Origin: Rhodoferax sp. | GTDB lineage: Bacteria; Pseudomonadota; Gammaproteobacteria; Burkholderiales; Burkholderiaceae_C | DNA: 9,069 bases | NCBI GenBank assembly: GCA_020048795.1 | Contig: JAIFMA010000097.1 | Location: 1-9,069, forward strand | Reading direction: 5' to 3' | Shown: piece by piece, positions 1 to 6,949 of the stretch | Layout of the letters: each line of letters starts with the position of its first letter | Position numbering within the stretch: position 1 is the first letter of the stretch | Program-made: the position numbers and the translations under genes | Notes under the pieces: model-generated | Told to the model about the DNA's origin: nothing | The model's input: only the letters and a program-made list of their open reading frames with translations | Databases searched by the model: none

Positions 1-260
1 TTTACCCACAGGACGATCGTGCCCACCTTGCCAAGCTCGATGCCTTTCTGGACTGGCTGCACGCCCCGGCATCCCTGCGCGCCTTTCATCACCTCTGGAA
101 TAGCCCGTGCGGCGGCAACATCGCGTTGCCGGGCGATTTGGCTTTACCGCCAGATGAATGCCAAAAATGGCAGCAAAGCATGTCTTTGGCTCGCCAGCAA
201 CTGCTGACACAAATCGATCTGGCCAACCAACTGCTGCGTTTCACCACTAAAACCAACTAA
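1..260 (+). CDS. earP: EF-P arginine rhamnosyltransferase EarP, C-terminal end (partial, cut by window start)
   Basis: This is the last 85 residues of an open frame entering from the left edge; its first full codon is at base 3 and TAA is at 258-260. The peptide starts YPQDDRAHLAKLDAFLDWL and continues through APASLRAFHHLWN. That matches the C-terminal part of EarP as I know the family (whole protein about 380 residues). EarP transfers rhamnose from dTDP-L-rhamnose to Arg32 of elongation factor P in the cytoplasm. The following gene is efp, and its product has arginine at exactly that position, which strongly supports the call. The donor-binding and catalytic regions lie outside the window, so activity cannot be judged. 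The 105-base gap to efp contains a possible terminator, so the two genes may not be fully co-transcribed. Confidence 0.86.
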   Translation, partial: YPQDDRAHLAKLDAFLDWLHAPASLRAFHHLWNSPCGGNIALPGDLALPPDECQKWQQSMSLARQQLLTQIDLANQLLRFTTKTN

Positions 261-284
261 AATAGCAGGCTTTGCGGTGTCGGG

Positions 285-300
285 TTGAATTTTCATTCAA
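285..300. repeat. Short AT-rich inverted repeat upstream of efp
   Basis: TTGAAT, a TTTC spacer and ATTCAA form a perfect 6-base inverted repeat, 66 bases before the efp start. It is too AT-rich to be a stable RNA hairpin alone. It could be a protein-binding site, or chance. TTGAAT also resembles a -35 hexamer, but I see no good -10 at proper spacing. Confidence 0.3.
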
Positions 301-306
301 TGCCCT

Positions 307-341
307 GGCCGCCCTCGCCGCCTGATGCGCGGCCTATTTTT
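307..341 (+). terminator. Possible Rho-independent terminator or leader hairpin between earP and efp
   Basis: GGCCGC at 307-312 pairs perfectly with GCGGCC at 329-334 across a 16-base loop, and TATTTTTA follows at once. A GC stem with a T-rich tail suits termination of earP transcripts or attenuation ahead of efp. The long loop weakens it compared with a canonical terminator. Confidence 0.38.
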
Positions 342-365
342 ACCTTATCGTTTTAAGTTTCATTT

Positions 366-920
366 ATGAAAATCGCTCAAGAAATCCGCGCTGGCAATGT
401 GATCATGAACGGCAAAGACCCGATGGTCGTGCTGAAAACCGAATACAGCCGGGGCGGGCGCAACTCTGCCACCGTGCGCATGAAGCTCAAGAGCCTGATC
501 GCCAACTTCAACACCGAAATCGTCTTCAAGGCGGACGACAAGCTTGACCAGGTCATTCTGGACAAAAAAGACTGCACCTACTCCTACTTTGCCGATCCGA
601 TGTACGTCTGCATGGACGCGGACTACAACCAGTATGAAGTTGAGGCCGAAAACATGGGCGACTCGCTGAGCTACCTCGAAGACGGCATGCCAGTCGAAGT
701 GGTGTTTTATGACGGCAAGGCGATTTCGGTTGAGTTACCCACCAGCGTGGTGCGTGAAATCACCTGGACCGAGCCCGCGGTCAAGGGTGATACCTCCGGC
801 AAAGTGCTGAAACCGGCCAAGATCGCGACCGGTTTTGAGATTGGTGTGCCAATTTTTGTGGCGCAAGGCGACAAGGTTGAAATCGACACCCGCACCGGCG
901 AGTACCGCAAGCGCGTTTGA
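366..920 (+). CDS. efp: Translation elongation factor P (EF-P), Arg32 type
   Basis: The 184-residue product is the full usual length for EF-P. EF-P binds between the ribosomal P and E sites and relieves stalling at consecutive prolines. The N-terminal KOW-like domain covers about residues 1-64, followed by two OB-fold domains (about 65-125 and 127-184). The tip loop reads EYSRGGRNSATVRMK (26-40), which puts arginine at residue 32. This is the site modified by EarP; EF-Ps modified by EpmA (PoxA) carry lysine in the equivalent loop position. The C-terminal domain contains the expected IATGFEIGVPIFV and DTRTGEYRKRV. The ATG at 366 fixes the conserved MKIAQEIRAGN start. No clear Shine-Dalgarno sequence precedes it (TTTTAAGTTTCATTT), so initiation may rely on an AT-rich, unstructured leader. 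earP lies directly upstream. Confidence 0.98.
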   Translation: MKIAQEIRAGNVIMNGKDPMVVLKTEYSRGGRNSATVRMKLKSLIANFNTEIVFKADDKLDQVILDKKDCTYSYFADPMYVCMDADYNQYEVEAENMGDSLSYLEDGMPVEVVFYDGKAISVELPTSVVREITWTEPAVKGDTSGKVLKPAKIATGFEIGVPIFVAQGDKVEIDTRTGEYRKRV

Positions 921-965
921 TTCCACCGGTCGGGTGTCATCAACTGCACAGCAAGGGTTTCCCCC

Positions 966-1841
966 ATGGAACACACCCAATCCCTCCCCGAACACATCAC
1001 CGAACACCGCCTGGCTGATGCCTGGGCGGACTTGTTGAAGCACCCGGCCAACGCCACCGTGGTCCGGCCCAACGCCTACCGGCTGGCGTTTGCCGACCCA
1101 GAGTTCATGCTGCGGCGCGACACCCGGGGCATCCGCATCCAGCTTGAAATGCTCAAACCTGATCTGGACCAGACTGAGCAAGGCATCAAGCACACGGTGG
1201 TGGTGTTTGGCAGTGCACGCTTTCCCTCGCCCGAAACTGCACAACAGGCCATGGAACAAGCCCAGGCCAGCCGCGACCCGGCTGCCATCGCACTGGCCCA
1301 ACGCCATCGTCGCAACGCCGGTTATTACGATCAGGCTCGGTTGTTTGCGCGGCTGGTGGCTCAGTACAGCGCCGAAATTGACCCCGCCGAGAGACTCTAC
1401 ATCTGCACCGGTGGCGGCCCGGGCATCATGGAAGCGGCCAACCGTGGTGCCCACGAAATCGGTGCCCCGACGGTGGGGTTGAACATCACCCTGCCCCATG
1501 AACAATGCGCCAACCCGTATGTCACGCCAGCCTTGAGCTTCAAGTTTCATTACTTTGCCATCCGCAAAATGCACTTCATGATGCGGGCCAAGGCCTTGGT
1601 GGCGTTTCCCGGTGGTTTTGGCACGCTCGACGAGTTGTTTGAGGTCATCACCCTGGTGCAAACCCGCAAATCCCAGCCGGTCCCGATCGTGCTGTTTGGC
1701 AGTCATTACTGGAAGCGGCTGTTCAACACCGATGTGCTGCTGGAAGAAGGCGTGATCTCGGCCGAAGACCTGAACCTGCTGCACTATGTTGATGAGCCCC
1801 AGACTGCCTGGGACATCATCAAGCATTTTTACGCCTTGTGA
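966..1841 (+). CDS. LOG-family (TIGR00730-like) Rossmann protein, probable nucleoside 5'-monophosphate phosphoribohydrolase, long form
   Basis: The 291-residue protein carries the hallmark motifs of the LOG/'lysine decarboxylase-like' family: FGSARF at 81-86, GGGPGIMEAANRGA at 149-162, IRKMHFMMRAKA at about 199-210, and PGGFGTLDE at 215-223. Characterised members split a nucleoside 5'-monophosphate (cytokinin ribotide or ordinary purine/pyrimidine NMP) into base and ribose 5-phosphate. The older lysine decarboxylase label is a misannotation. Arg200 and Glu223 match the conserved catalytic Arg and Glu. Typical LOGs are near 190 residues; this one has about 80 extra residues before the first motif. 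It also has roughly 30 more than usual between FGSARF and GGGPG, Ala/Gln-rich and probably helical. AAGGG at 953-957 is a good ribosome site eight bases before ATG. The gene follows efp by 45 bases and overlaps the convergent MFS gene by 13. The substrate is not predictable. Confidence 0.9.
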   Translation: MEHTQSLPEHITEHRLADAWADLLKHPANATVVRPNAYRLAFADPEFMLRRDTRGIRIQLEMLKPDLDQTEQGIKHTVVVFGSARFPSPETAQQAMEQAQASRDPAAIALAQRHRRNAGYYDQARLFARLVAQYSAEIDPAERLYICTGGGPGIMEAANRGAHEIGAPTVGLNITLPHEQCANPYVTPALSFKFHYFAIRKMHFMMRAKALVAFPGGFGTLDELFEVITLVQTRKSQPVPIVLFGSHYWKRLFNTDVLLEEGVISAEDLNLLHYVDEPQTAWDIIKHFYAL

Positions 1842-3019
1842 GCCTGAGCCCTGGGTGGCCGCAAGCGCCAGGCTGACCGGGCCCCGACCGCCACCCCGGC
1901 CCCCACCGTCCAGAACACCACCGACACCCCGACCACCGCGCCAGCCGTACCAAACAGCATCGGCATCAGCACGCTCGAAGCGTTGATGGCCATCAGCCGA
2001 AAACCCAGTGCCTCGCCGTGGCGCGCCTCGGGGGTGATCTGGTGCAAGGTACTCATGATCATGGGCTGCACCGAGCCCAAAGCGATGCCCAGCAAAGCCG
2101 AGCAGGTGGCCATCGCCCACGCGGTGTGCATCAGCGGATAAACCGCAAACAACAAGGCGGTCACCAGCATGGCGACGGTGACCACCACCCATTCACGCAA
2201 ATGGGCTGCCACCAGCGGCAGCACCACCCGCACGCCGGTGGCGGCTAAGGCAAAACCGCCCAGAATGGCGCCAATGGCCGAGGCACTCAGGCCGCGTTCA
2301 TGCCCGAGCACCGGTACGATAAAGGTGTGCACGTCCCAGCACGAGGACAGCAGCCAGTTCACCAGCATCAGGCGACGCATCATCGGCTGGCGCAGCAAGT
2401 CAAAGGCCTGGCGCGAACTGGCACCCGGCTTGACCGGGATCGGCGGCAGCTCCAGCGTGCGGCGCACCCACAGCCAGGTCATCAGCGGCAGGCAGGCCAG
2501 GCCGAAAAATGCCACCCGAAAACCAGCCTGGTCAATCAGCAGACCGGCCGCCAGCGGGCCAACAAAATTGGACAAAGCCGGGCCAATCGACAACCAGCTA
2601 AACAGGGTCTTGAGCTGGGTGTTGTCCTGCGCCGAGCGGCCCACATGGCGCTGCAGGCTGATCGAGGCCACTCCGGTGGCGCCACCGGTCATCAAGGCGC
2701 TGAGACACAACACCGGAAACACCGGAAACACCACCGCCAGCCCGGCACCGCTGGCTGCCGCCAGCACACAATACCCGACTGGCCGCTTAAAACCGTTTCG
2801 ATCAGCAAACCGACCTGCGGGCAAGGCCAGAAACACCTGGGTCAGCGCAAACAGTGACAACAGCACGCCGACGGCCAGAGCACTGTAGCCTTCCCGCAGC
2901 GCCAGCAAGGGTGCAGCCATGCGCATGCCAGCCATACACGCGTGCAGGCTGATATGGCCGGCAATCAGTCGCGCCAGCGCCACCGATGTCAGCACAGGTA
3001 CGGCAGCAGCGGCCGTCAT
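1829..3019 (-). CDS. Major facilitator superfamily (MFS) transporter
   Basis: The 396-residue protein is almost wholly hydrophobic, with about twelve predicted membrane segments in two halves separated by a charged loop near residues 190-215. The MFS motif A is clear between the second and third segments: GRFADRNGFKR at 69-79. It should be an inner-membrane secondary transporter, probably proton-coupled; the substrate cannot be told, and drug or metabolite efflux is the usual guess for this size class. Its ATG (3017-3019) overlaps the rmuC stop in an ATGA arrangement, and no strong Shine-Dalgarno stands alone before it. Translation is therefore probably coupled to rmuC. The TAA at 1829-1831 lies inside the convergent LOG gene, leaving no intergenic terminator. 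Several long open frames on the opposite strand are shadows. Confidence 0.9.
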   Translation of the reverse strand: MTAAAAVPVLTSVALARLIAGHISLHACMAGMRMAAPLLALREGYSALAVGVLLSLFALTQVFLALPAGRFADRNGFKRPVGYCVLAAASGAGLAVVFPVFPVLCLSALMTGGATGVASISLQRHVGRSAQDNTQLKTLFSWLSIGPALSNFVGPLAAGLLIDQAGFRVAFFGLACLPLMTWLWVRRTLELPPIPVKPGASSRQAFDLLRQPMMRRLMLVNWLLSSCWDVHTFIVPVLGHERGLSASAIGAILGGFALAATGVRVVLPLVAAHLREWVVVTVAMLVTALLFAVYPLMHTAWAMATCSALLGIALGSVQPMIMSTLHQITPEARHGEALGFRLMAINASSVLMPMLFGTAGAVVGVSVVFWTVGAGVAVGARSAWRLRPPRAQAHKA

Positions 3020-4413
3020 GGCGGTGCTGCACCGTCGATGTTGTCAAAGTCCGGGTCAGCCTTGGTGAGCGACAGGGCCTGGGTGTCGGGTAGCGCCTCC
3101 ACCGTCTTCAGCGCACGGCCCATGGCTCGGCTACGGGTCTGGGCGCTGTCGAGTGTCTTCAGCACGGTTTCGGTCTGGGCTTTCACCTTGGCCAGCACAT
3201 CACCAAATTTGCCAAACTCGGTCTTCACGGCACCCAGCACCTGCCACACTTCGCTCGAGCGTTTTTCCAGCGCCAGCGTTCTGAACCCCATTTGCAACGA
3301 ACTTAGCATGGCCAGCAAGGTGGTGGGGCCAGCCAGCGTAACGCGGCACTCGCGCTGCAGTGCTTCCATCAGCCCGGGCCGGCGCAGCACTTCGGCGTAC
3401 AGGCCTTCGGTGGGCAAGAACAGAATTGCAAAGTCGGTGGTGTAAGGAGGCTCCAGGTATTTGTCGGCGATGGACCTGGCCTCCAGCCGGATGCGCTGCT
3501 CCAGCGCCCGCCCGGCCAGTTCAGCACCCACCCCATCGGCACGCCCCTGCGCATCAAGCAGGCGCTCGTAGTCTTCATTGGGGAACTTGGCATCAATCGG
3601 CAACCACAGCGGTTCACCCGACGCTGCCCGGCCCGGCAGCTTGATGGCAAAGTCCACCACATTCTTGCTGCCCGGGCGGGTGGCCACCTGCGCTGCGTAC
3701 TGGTCAGGCACAAACACCTGCTCCAACAGACCGGCCAACTGCGCCTCGCCAAAAATACCGCGTGTCTTGACGTTGGTCAGCAAATGTTTGAGGTCGCCCA
3801 CCCCTTGCGCCAACGTCTGCATTTCGCCCAGGCCCTTGTGAACCTGCTCCAGCCGGTCGGCCACTTGCTTGAAACTCTCACCCAGGCGGGTCTGCAAGGT
3901 GGTTTGCAGCTTTTCATCCACCGTGGAGCGCATTTCATCGAGCTTGGCGGCGTTGCTGGTTTGCAATTGCGCCAACTGCTTCTCAAGCGTTTCGCGGATT
4001 TCGCTCATGCGTCGCGCGTTCGATTCGCCCAGCCCCGAGAGTTGGCTTGACAGGGTGTCGGACAGCGACTTTTGCAGCAGCGCCAGTTGCTGGCCAAAGG
4101 CATCGATCTGGGCGTTTTGGGTGCGGGTGGCTTCGGCTGCCTGCTGTACCAGCGTCTGCTGGAAGGTGGCCAGGCTTTGGGCCAGTTCTTGCCGGGCATC
4201 ACGGGCAGATTCAGTGATTTCTCGACGCAGTTCACGCGTCAGATCGACACCACTTTGCTTGATCTGACTCATCAGTGCCTGGTGTTGCGCCAACTGGTTT
4301 TGGCGCTCAAGTTCCGACCCAGGTCCGGTGCTGCGACGCATCAGCAGCAGTACCAGCACCACCGCGTTGACCCCACCCAGGGCGACCGCGACCCACATCA
4401 GAATTTCATTCAC
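3016..4413 (-). CDS. rmuC: DNA recombination protein RmuC homologue
   Basis: The 465-residue product starts with one membrane segment (about residues 5-25) followed by RR. A long Gln/Ala/Leu-rich coiled coil runs over about 35-200, then the conserved RmuC nuclease-like domain. Signature blocks are VKTRGIFGEAQ (215-225), DAKFPNEDYERLL (274-286), the later FLPTEGLYAEVLRRPGL, and LAGPTTLLAMLSSLQMGFRT. Bacterial RmuC limits inversions between short inverted repeats; its biochemical activity is not firmly settled. I start it at GTG 4413 rather than at TTG 4449. AGGAGT (4423-4428 on this strand) lies nine bases before the GTG, and the longer version would add a hydrophilic tail ahead of the membrane segment. 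It is the first gene of a pair with the MFS transporter, whose start it overlaps by four bases. A candidate promoter lies just upstream. Confidence 0.95.
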   Translation of the reverse strand: MNEILMWVAVALGGVNAVVLVLLLMRRSTGPGSELERQNQLAQHQALMSQIKQSGVDLTRELRREITESARDARQELAQSLATFQQTLVQQAAEATRTQNAQIDAFGQQLALLQKSLSDTLSSQLSGLGESNARRMSEIRETLEKQLAQLQTSNAAKLDEMRSTVDEKLQTTLQTRLGESFKQVADRLEQVHKGLGEMQTLAQGVGDLKHLLTNVKTRGIFGEAQLAGLLEQVFVPDQYAAQVATRPGSKNVVDFAIKLPGRAASGEPLWLPIDAKFPNEDYERLLDAQGRADGVGAELAGRALEQRIRLEARSIADKYLEPPYTTDFAILFLPTEGLYAEVLRRPGLMEALQRECRVTLAGPTTLLAMLSSLQMGFRTLALEKRSSEVWQVLGAVKTEFGKFGDVLAKVKAQTETVLKTLDSAQTRSRAMGRALKTVEALPDTQALSLTKADPDFDNIDGAAPP

Positions 4414-4422
4414 GCTTGACAG

Positions 4423-4428
4423 ACTCCT
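4423..4428 (-). promoter_or_regulatory. Ribosome binding site deciding the rmuC start
   Basis: On the minus strand this reads AGGAGT, a near-perfect Shine-Dalgarno sequence, nine bases before GTG at 4413. It lies inside the longer frame that would begin at TTG 4449, so it argues for the shorter protein. Confidence 0.8.
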
Positions 4429-4437
4429 ATGAACTCT

Positions 4438-4465
4438 ATTGTTGTTCAAAAGCCGGCCGAATCAA
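4438..4465 (-). promoter_or_regulatory. Candidate sigma-70 promoter for rmuC-MFS
   Basis: On the minus strand, TTGATT (4460-4465) is followed by a 16-base spacer and AACAAT (4438-4443). Each hexamer matches the consensus at four of six positions. Transcription would begin just before the AGGAGT ribosome site, giving a short leader. It is plausible by position but weak in sequence. Confidence 0.4.
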
Positions 4466-4494
4466 GCGCCACCCATGGAATTCAAACTTATTGA

Positions 4495-4550
4495 TGAAAA
4501 TGGTCACCAGCGCTTATTGGATATGTGCTGACAGCTCTATTTTTAGGAGC
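4495..4550. repeat. Degenerate palindromic intergenic element between the dehydrogenase and rmuC
   Basis: The roughly 200-base gap between the dehydrogenase stop and the rmuC start holds no gene. Within it CAGCGC (4508-4513) faces GTGCTG (4525-4530), flanked by AAAAT on the left and CTATTTTTAG on the right. Together they make an imperfect palindrome with a T-rich end on the + strand and an A-rich end on the - strand. From memory it resembles decayed copies of an AGCGCTTATT-type palindromic repeat common between genes in Comamonadaceae; I could not search for other copies. It might act as a weak bidirectional terminator, since two minus-strand transcription units meet here. The rest of the gap (4551-4610) shows nothing recognisable. 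Confidence 0.4.
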
Positions 4551-4610
4551 AATTGAGGGATGATTGGACGCCAGCCGCCCAACATACACCACCTGCATTC
4601 GGGCAAGCCA

Positions 4611-5603
4611 TCAGGCGCTGGCGGCACCGTTCAATATCTGCGGGTTCAGTGGTGTCACTGCTTGGCCATGCACCAAAAACCTGATCAGGTTGTCCGCTGC
4701 CAGATCGGCCATGGCCCGCCGCGTGGACAAAGTGGCACTGGCAATGTGCGGGGTCAGCACCACATTGGACAAAGCCAGCAAATCGGGATGCACCCGCGGC
4801 TCACCTTCAAACACGTCCAGCCCAGCAGCGGCGATAGTGCCTTGCCGCAGGGCAGCAGCCAGCGCCGCATCGTCCACGATGCCCCCGCGGGCAATGTTGA
4901 CCAGCGTCGCTGTGGGTTTCATCTGTGCCAGTTCGGGTGCACCAACAGCGTGATGCGCCTGCGGGCTGTAAGGCAGCACCAGCATCAGGTGGTCACAGCT
5001 TTGCAGCAATTCGGTCTTGCTGACCCAACGGGCAGCACAGGCGGATTCGGTGGCAGCGTCGAGCCTGCTGCGGTTGTGGTAGATCACCTGCATGCCAAAG
5101 CCGTGCGCGGCACGTCGGGCAATGCCCTGCCCAATGCGGCCCATGCCCAGAATGCCCAGGGTGCTGCCATGCACCTCAGCCCCGGCAAACATGTCGTAGC
5201 GCCAGCGGCTCCACAAACCGGCACGCAAAAAATGCTCGGCCTCTGCCATGCGCCGGGCGGTCGCCAGCAGCAGGGCAAAACCGAAATCTGCGGTGGTGTC
5301 TGTCAGCACATCCGGCGTGTTGCTGCCCAGCACCCCGGCTGCGCTCATCGCGTCCAAGTCAAAGTTGTTAAAACCCACAGCCATGTTGGCGCAGATTTTC
5401 AGCGCCGGACAGGCTGCCAGCAGCGCTGCATCAACACGCTCGCTGCCAGTGGTCAATACGCCCTGCTTGCCCTGTAGTTGGCTGATCAATTGGGCCTGCG
5501 TCCAGACCGCATCGGGCTGGTTGGTGCTCAGCTCAAAATGCGCCGCCAGTTTCTCCAGAACCTCCGGAAAAACCGCACGCGCCACCAGAACTGCCGCCTT
5601 CAT
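4611..5603 (-). CDS. D-2-hydroxyacid dehydrogenase, probable glyoxylate/hydroxypyruvate reductase (GhrB-like)
   Basis: This 330-residue cytosolic enzyme belongs to the D-isomer-specific 2-hydroxyacid dehydrogenase family and is of normal length. The dinucleotide site is GMGRIG (153-158). The catalytic triad residues are all visible: Arg239 in NIARGGIVDD, Glu268 in DVFEGEP and His286 in TPHIASAT. The substrate loop AVGFNNFD and the segment NTPDVLTDTTADFGFALLLATARR (given as family landmarks) fit glyoxylate, hydroxypyruvate or 2-ketogluconate reductases. After the second beta strand the sequence is HNRSR (176-180), basic where NAD enzymes have Asp, so NADPH preference is inferred. ATG 5603 is chosen over the adjacent TTG 5606. 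Only six bases separate it from the nhaD stop, so it is almost certainly co-transcribed with nhaD. The Shine-Dalgarno is weak (TTGAGCG), consistent with coupling to nhaD translation. Confidence 0.92.
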   Translation of the reverse strand: MKAAVLVARAVFPEVLEKLAAHFELSTNQPDAVWTQAQLISQLQGKQGVLTTGSERVDAALLAACPALKICANMAVGFNNFDLDAMSAAGVLGSNTPDVLTDTTADFGFALLLATARRMAEAEHFLRAGLWSRWRYDMFAGAEVHGSTLGILGMGRIGQGIARRAAHGFGMQVIYHNRSRLDAATESACAARWVSKTELLQSCDHLMLVLPYSPQAHHAVGAPELAQMKPTATLVNIARGGIVDDAALAAALRQGTIAAAGLDVFEGEPRVHPDLLALSNVVLTPHIASATLSTRRAMADLAADNLIRFLVHGQAVTPLNPQILNGAASA

Positions 5604-5609
5604 CAACGC

Positions 5610-6896
5610 TCAATGCGGGAACAGGCGCATTTCCACGATGTACCAAATGGCACCGCCAAAATAGCCAATCAGAGCCAGGCCGCTGATCTTCTTCATGTAC
5701 CAGAAGAAATTGATTTTCTCCAGCCCCATGGCGGCCACCCCGGCAGCCGAGCCAATGATCAGGATGGAACCGCCCGTGCCCGCGCAGTAGGCGATAAATT
5801 CCCACAAAAAGCTGTCAGGCGGGTATTGCGCCATGCTGTACATGCCCATCGAGGCTGCCACCAGCGGCACGTTGTCCACCACCGCGCTGACCAGGCCAAT
5901 GATGATGACGATGACATCCTGCCGACCCACGGTTTTGTCCAGCCACTCGGCCAATGAACCCAGAATATGGGTGTGCTCCAGCGAAGCCACCGCCAGCAGG
6001 ATGCCTATGAAGAACACCACTGAACTCATGTCAATCCGGGACAACGCGTGTCCGATCGTCAGGTGGTTTTTGTCCTCATCGGTTTTGTCGCCGTGCAGCA
6101 GGTCGCCGACCAGCCACAAAATCCCGACACCAAACAAGATACCCAAAAACGGCGGCAGGTGCGTGATGGTCTTGAACACCGGCACCATCACCAGAATCGC
6201 CATGCCCATGAAAAACATCAGGCTGCTCTCAAAACTGCTAGCGGTCAGGCCGCGTCCATCTTCCTGGCGCGCCGGGGCAATCACCGGTTTTCCCTTCAGA
6301 ATAAACGCCGTCACGGTCAATGGCACCAGCAGATTGATCAATGAGGGCAGAAATAACGACTTCATGATGGCCAGCGTGGTGATCTGACCACCAATCCACA
6401 GCATGGTGGTGGTCACGTCACCAATCGGGGTCCAGGCACCGCCAGCATTGGCTGCAATGACAATGATGCCGGCAAAAAACAGCCGGTCTTCACGCTGGTC
6501 AAGCAACTTTTTCATCAAGGACACCATGACGATGGTGGTGGTCAGGTTGTCCAGAATGGAACTCAGGAAAAAAGCCACAAAACCAACCATCCACATCAGG
6601 CTCGACAGTTTGGTGGTCTTGATGCGTGAGGTGATCACAACAAAACCGTTGTGGGCATCCACCACCTCGACAATCGTCATGGCCCCCATCAAAAAGAACA
6701 CGATTTGCGCCGTGCCCATCAGCGAGGCACCCAGATGTTCTTCGAGCAGTTTGACATCCGACCCCATCATGGCGTAGATGGTCCAAAGCAATCCGGCACC
6801 AATCAGGGCCGTGGCCGATTTGTTGATTTTTATTTGGTGCTCCAGCGCAATCGCGGCATACGCGAGCACAAACACAATGGACAAAATCGCTAGCAT
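5610..6896 (-). CDS. nhaD: Na+/H+ antiporter NhaD
   Basis: The 428-residue protein is a polytopic inner-membrane protein of the ArsB/NhaD (ion transporter) superfamily, with about eleven to thirteen hydrophobic segments. It exchanges Na+ (or Li+) for H+ and serves pH and sodium homeostasis. Membrane motifs typical of NhaD are present: SSILDN (112-117) with the buried Asp, ANAGGAWTPIGD (149-160), SAVVDNVPLVAA (337-348) and TGGSILIIGSAAGV (374-387). It is slightly shorter than the characterised Vibrio enzymes as I recall them (about 470). ATG 6894-6896 is preceded at eight bases by GAAGGT, a good ribosome site. It is the first gene of a two-gene unit with the dehydrogenase six bases downstream. 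Its leader contains a tandem repeat and a hairpin annotated separately, which may carry regulation. Confidence 0.94.
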   Translation of the reverse strand: MLAILSIVFVLAYAAIALEHQIKINKSATALIGAGLLWTIYAMMGSDVKLLEEHLGASLMGTAQIVFFLMGAMTIVEVVDAHNGFVVITSRIKTTKLSSLMWMVGFVAFFLSSILDNLTTTIVMVSLMKKLLDQREDRLFFAGIIVIAANAGGAWTPIGDVTTTMLWIGGQITTLAIMKSLFLPSLINLLVPLTVTAFILKGKPVIAPARQEDGRGLTASSFESSLMFFMGMAILVMVPVFKTITHLPPFLGILFGVGILWLVGDLLHGDKTDEDKNHLTIGHALSRIDMSSVVFFIGILLAVASLEHTHILGSLAEWLDKTVGRQDVIVIIIGLVSAVVDNVPLVAASMGMYSMAQYPPDSFLWEFIAYCAGTGGSILIIGSAAGVAAMGLEKINFFWYMKKISGLALIGYFGGAIWYIVEMRLFPH

Positions 6897-6928
6897 GGGG
6901 GTTTACCTTCAATCTTTGGTTAACAAAT

Positions 6929-6948
6929 CAGAACTTTTCAGAACTTTT
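6929..6948 (-). repeat. Perfect tandem decamer in the nhaD upstream region
   Basis: CAGAACTTTT occurs twice head to tail (6929-6938 and 6939-6948), about 33 bases before the nhaD start. On the gene's strand it reads AAAAGTTCTG twice. It lies just downstream of a -10-like CATAAT (6950-6955, minus strand), so a bound regulator could sit on the transcription start. Repeats spaced one helical turn apart are typical of operator half-sites, but function is inferred only. Confidence 0.45.
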
Positions 6949-6949
6949 G

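Noticed and set aside
735..2192. A 485-residue open frame on the minus strand across efp and the LOG gene
   Set aside because: It lies opposite two genes with unmistakable family motifs, is rich in Gly/His/Gln in shadow-like fashion, and has no recognisable domain.
2709..2731. Short direct repeat CACCGGAAA in the MFS gene
   Set aside because: It merely encodes Phe-Pro-Val repeats within a membrane helix; two copies in coding sequence are not notable.
4414..4449. TTG at 4449 as the rmuC start
   Set aside because: The extension contains the AGGAGT ribosome site for GTG 4413 and would put a hydrophilic stretch before the membrane anchor.
4475..4531. An 18-residue plus-strand open frame starting ATGGAATTC
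   Set aside because: It lies in the degenerate palindrome, has no ribosome site and no recognisable product.
4560..5477. A 305-residue open frame on the plus strand opposite the dehydrogenase
   Set aside because: The minus-strand frame has all catalytic motifs of a hydroxyacid dehydrogenase; the plus frame is a compositional shadow of high-GC coding sequence.
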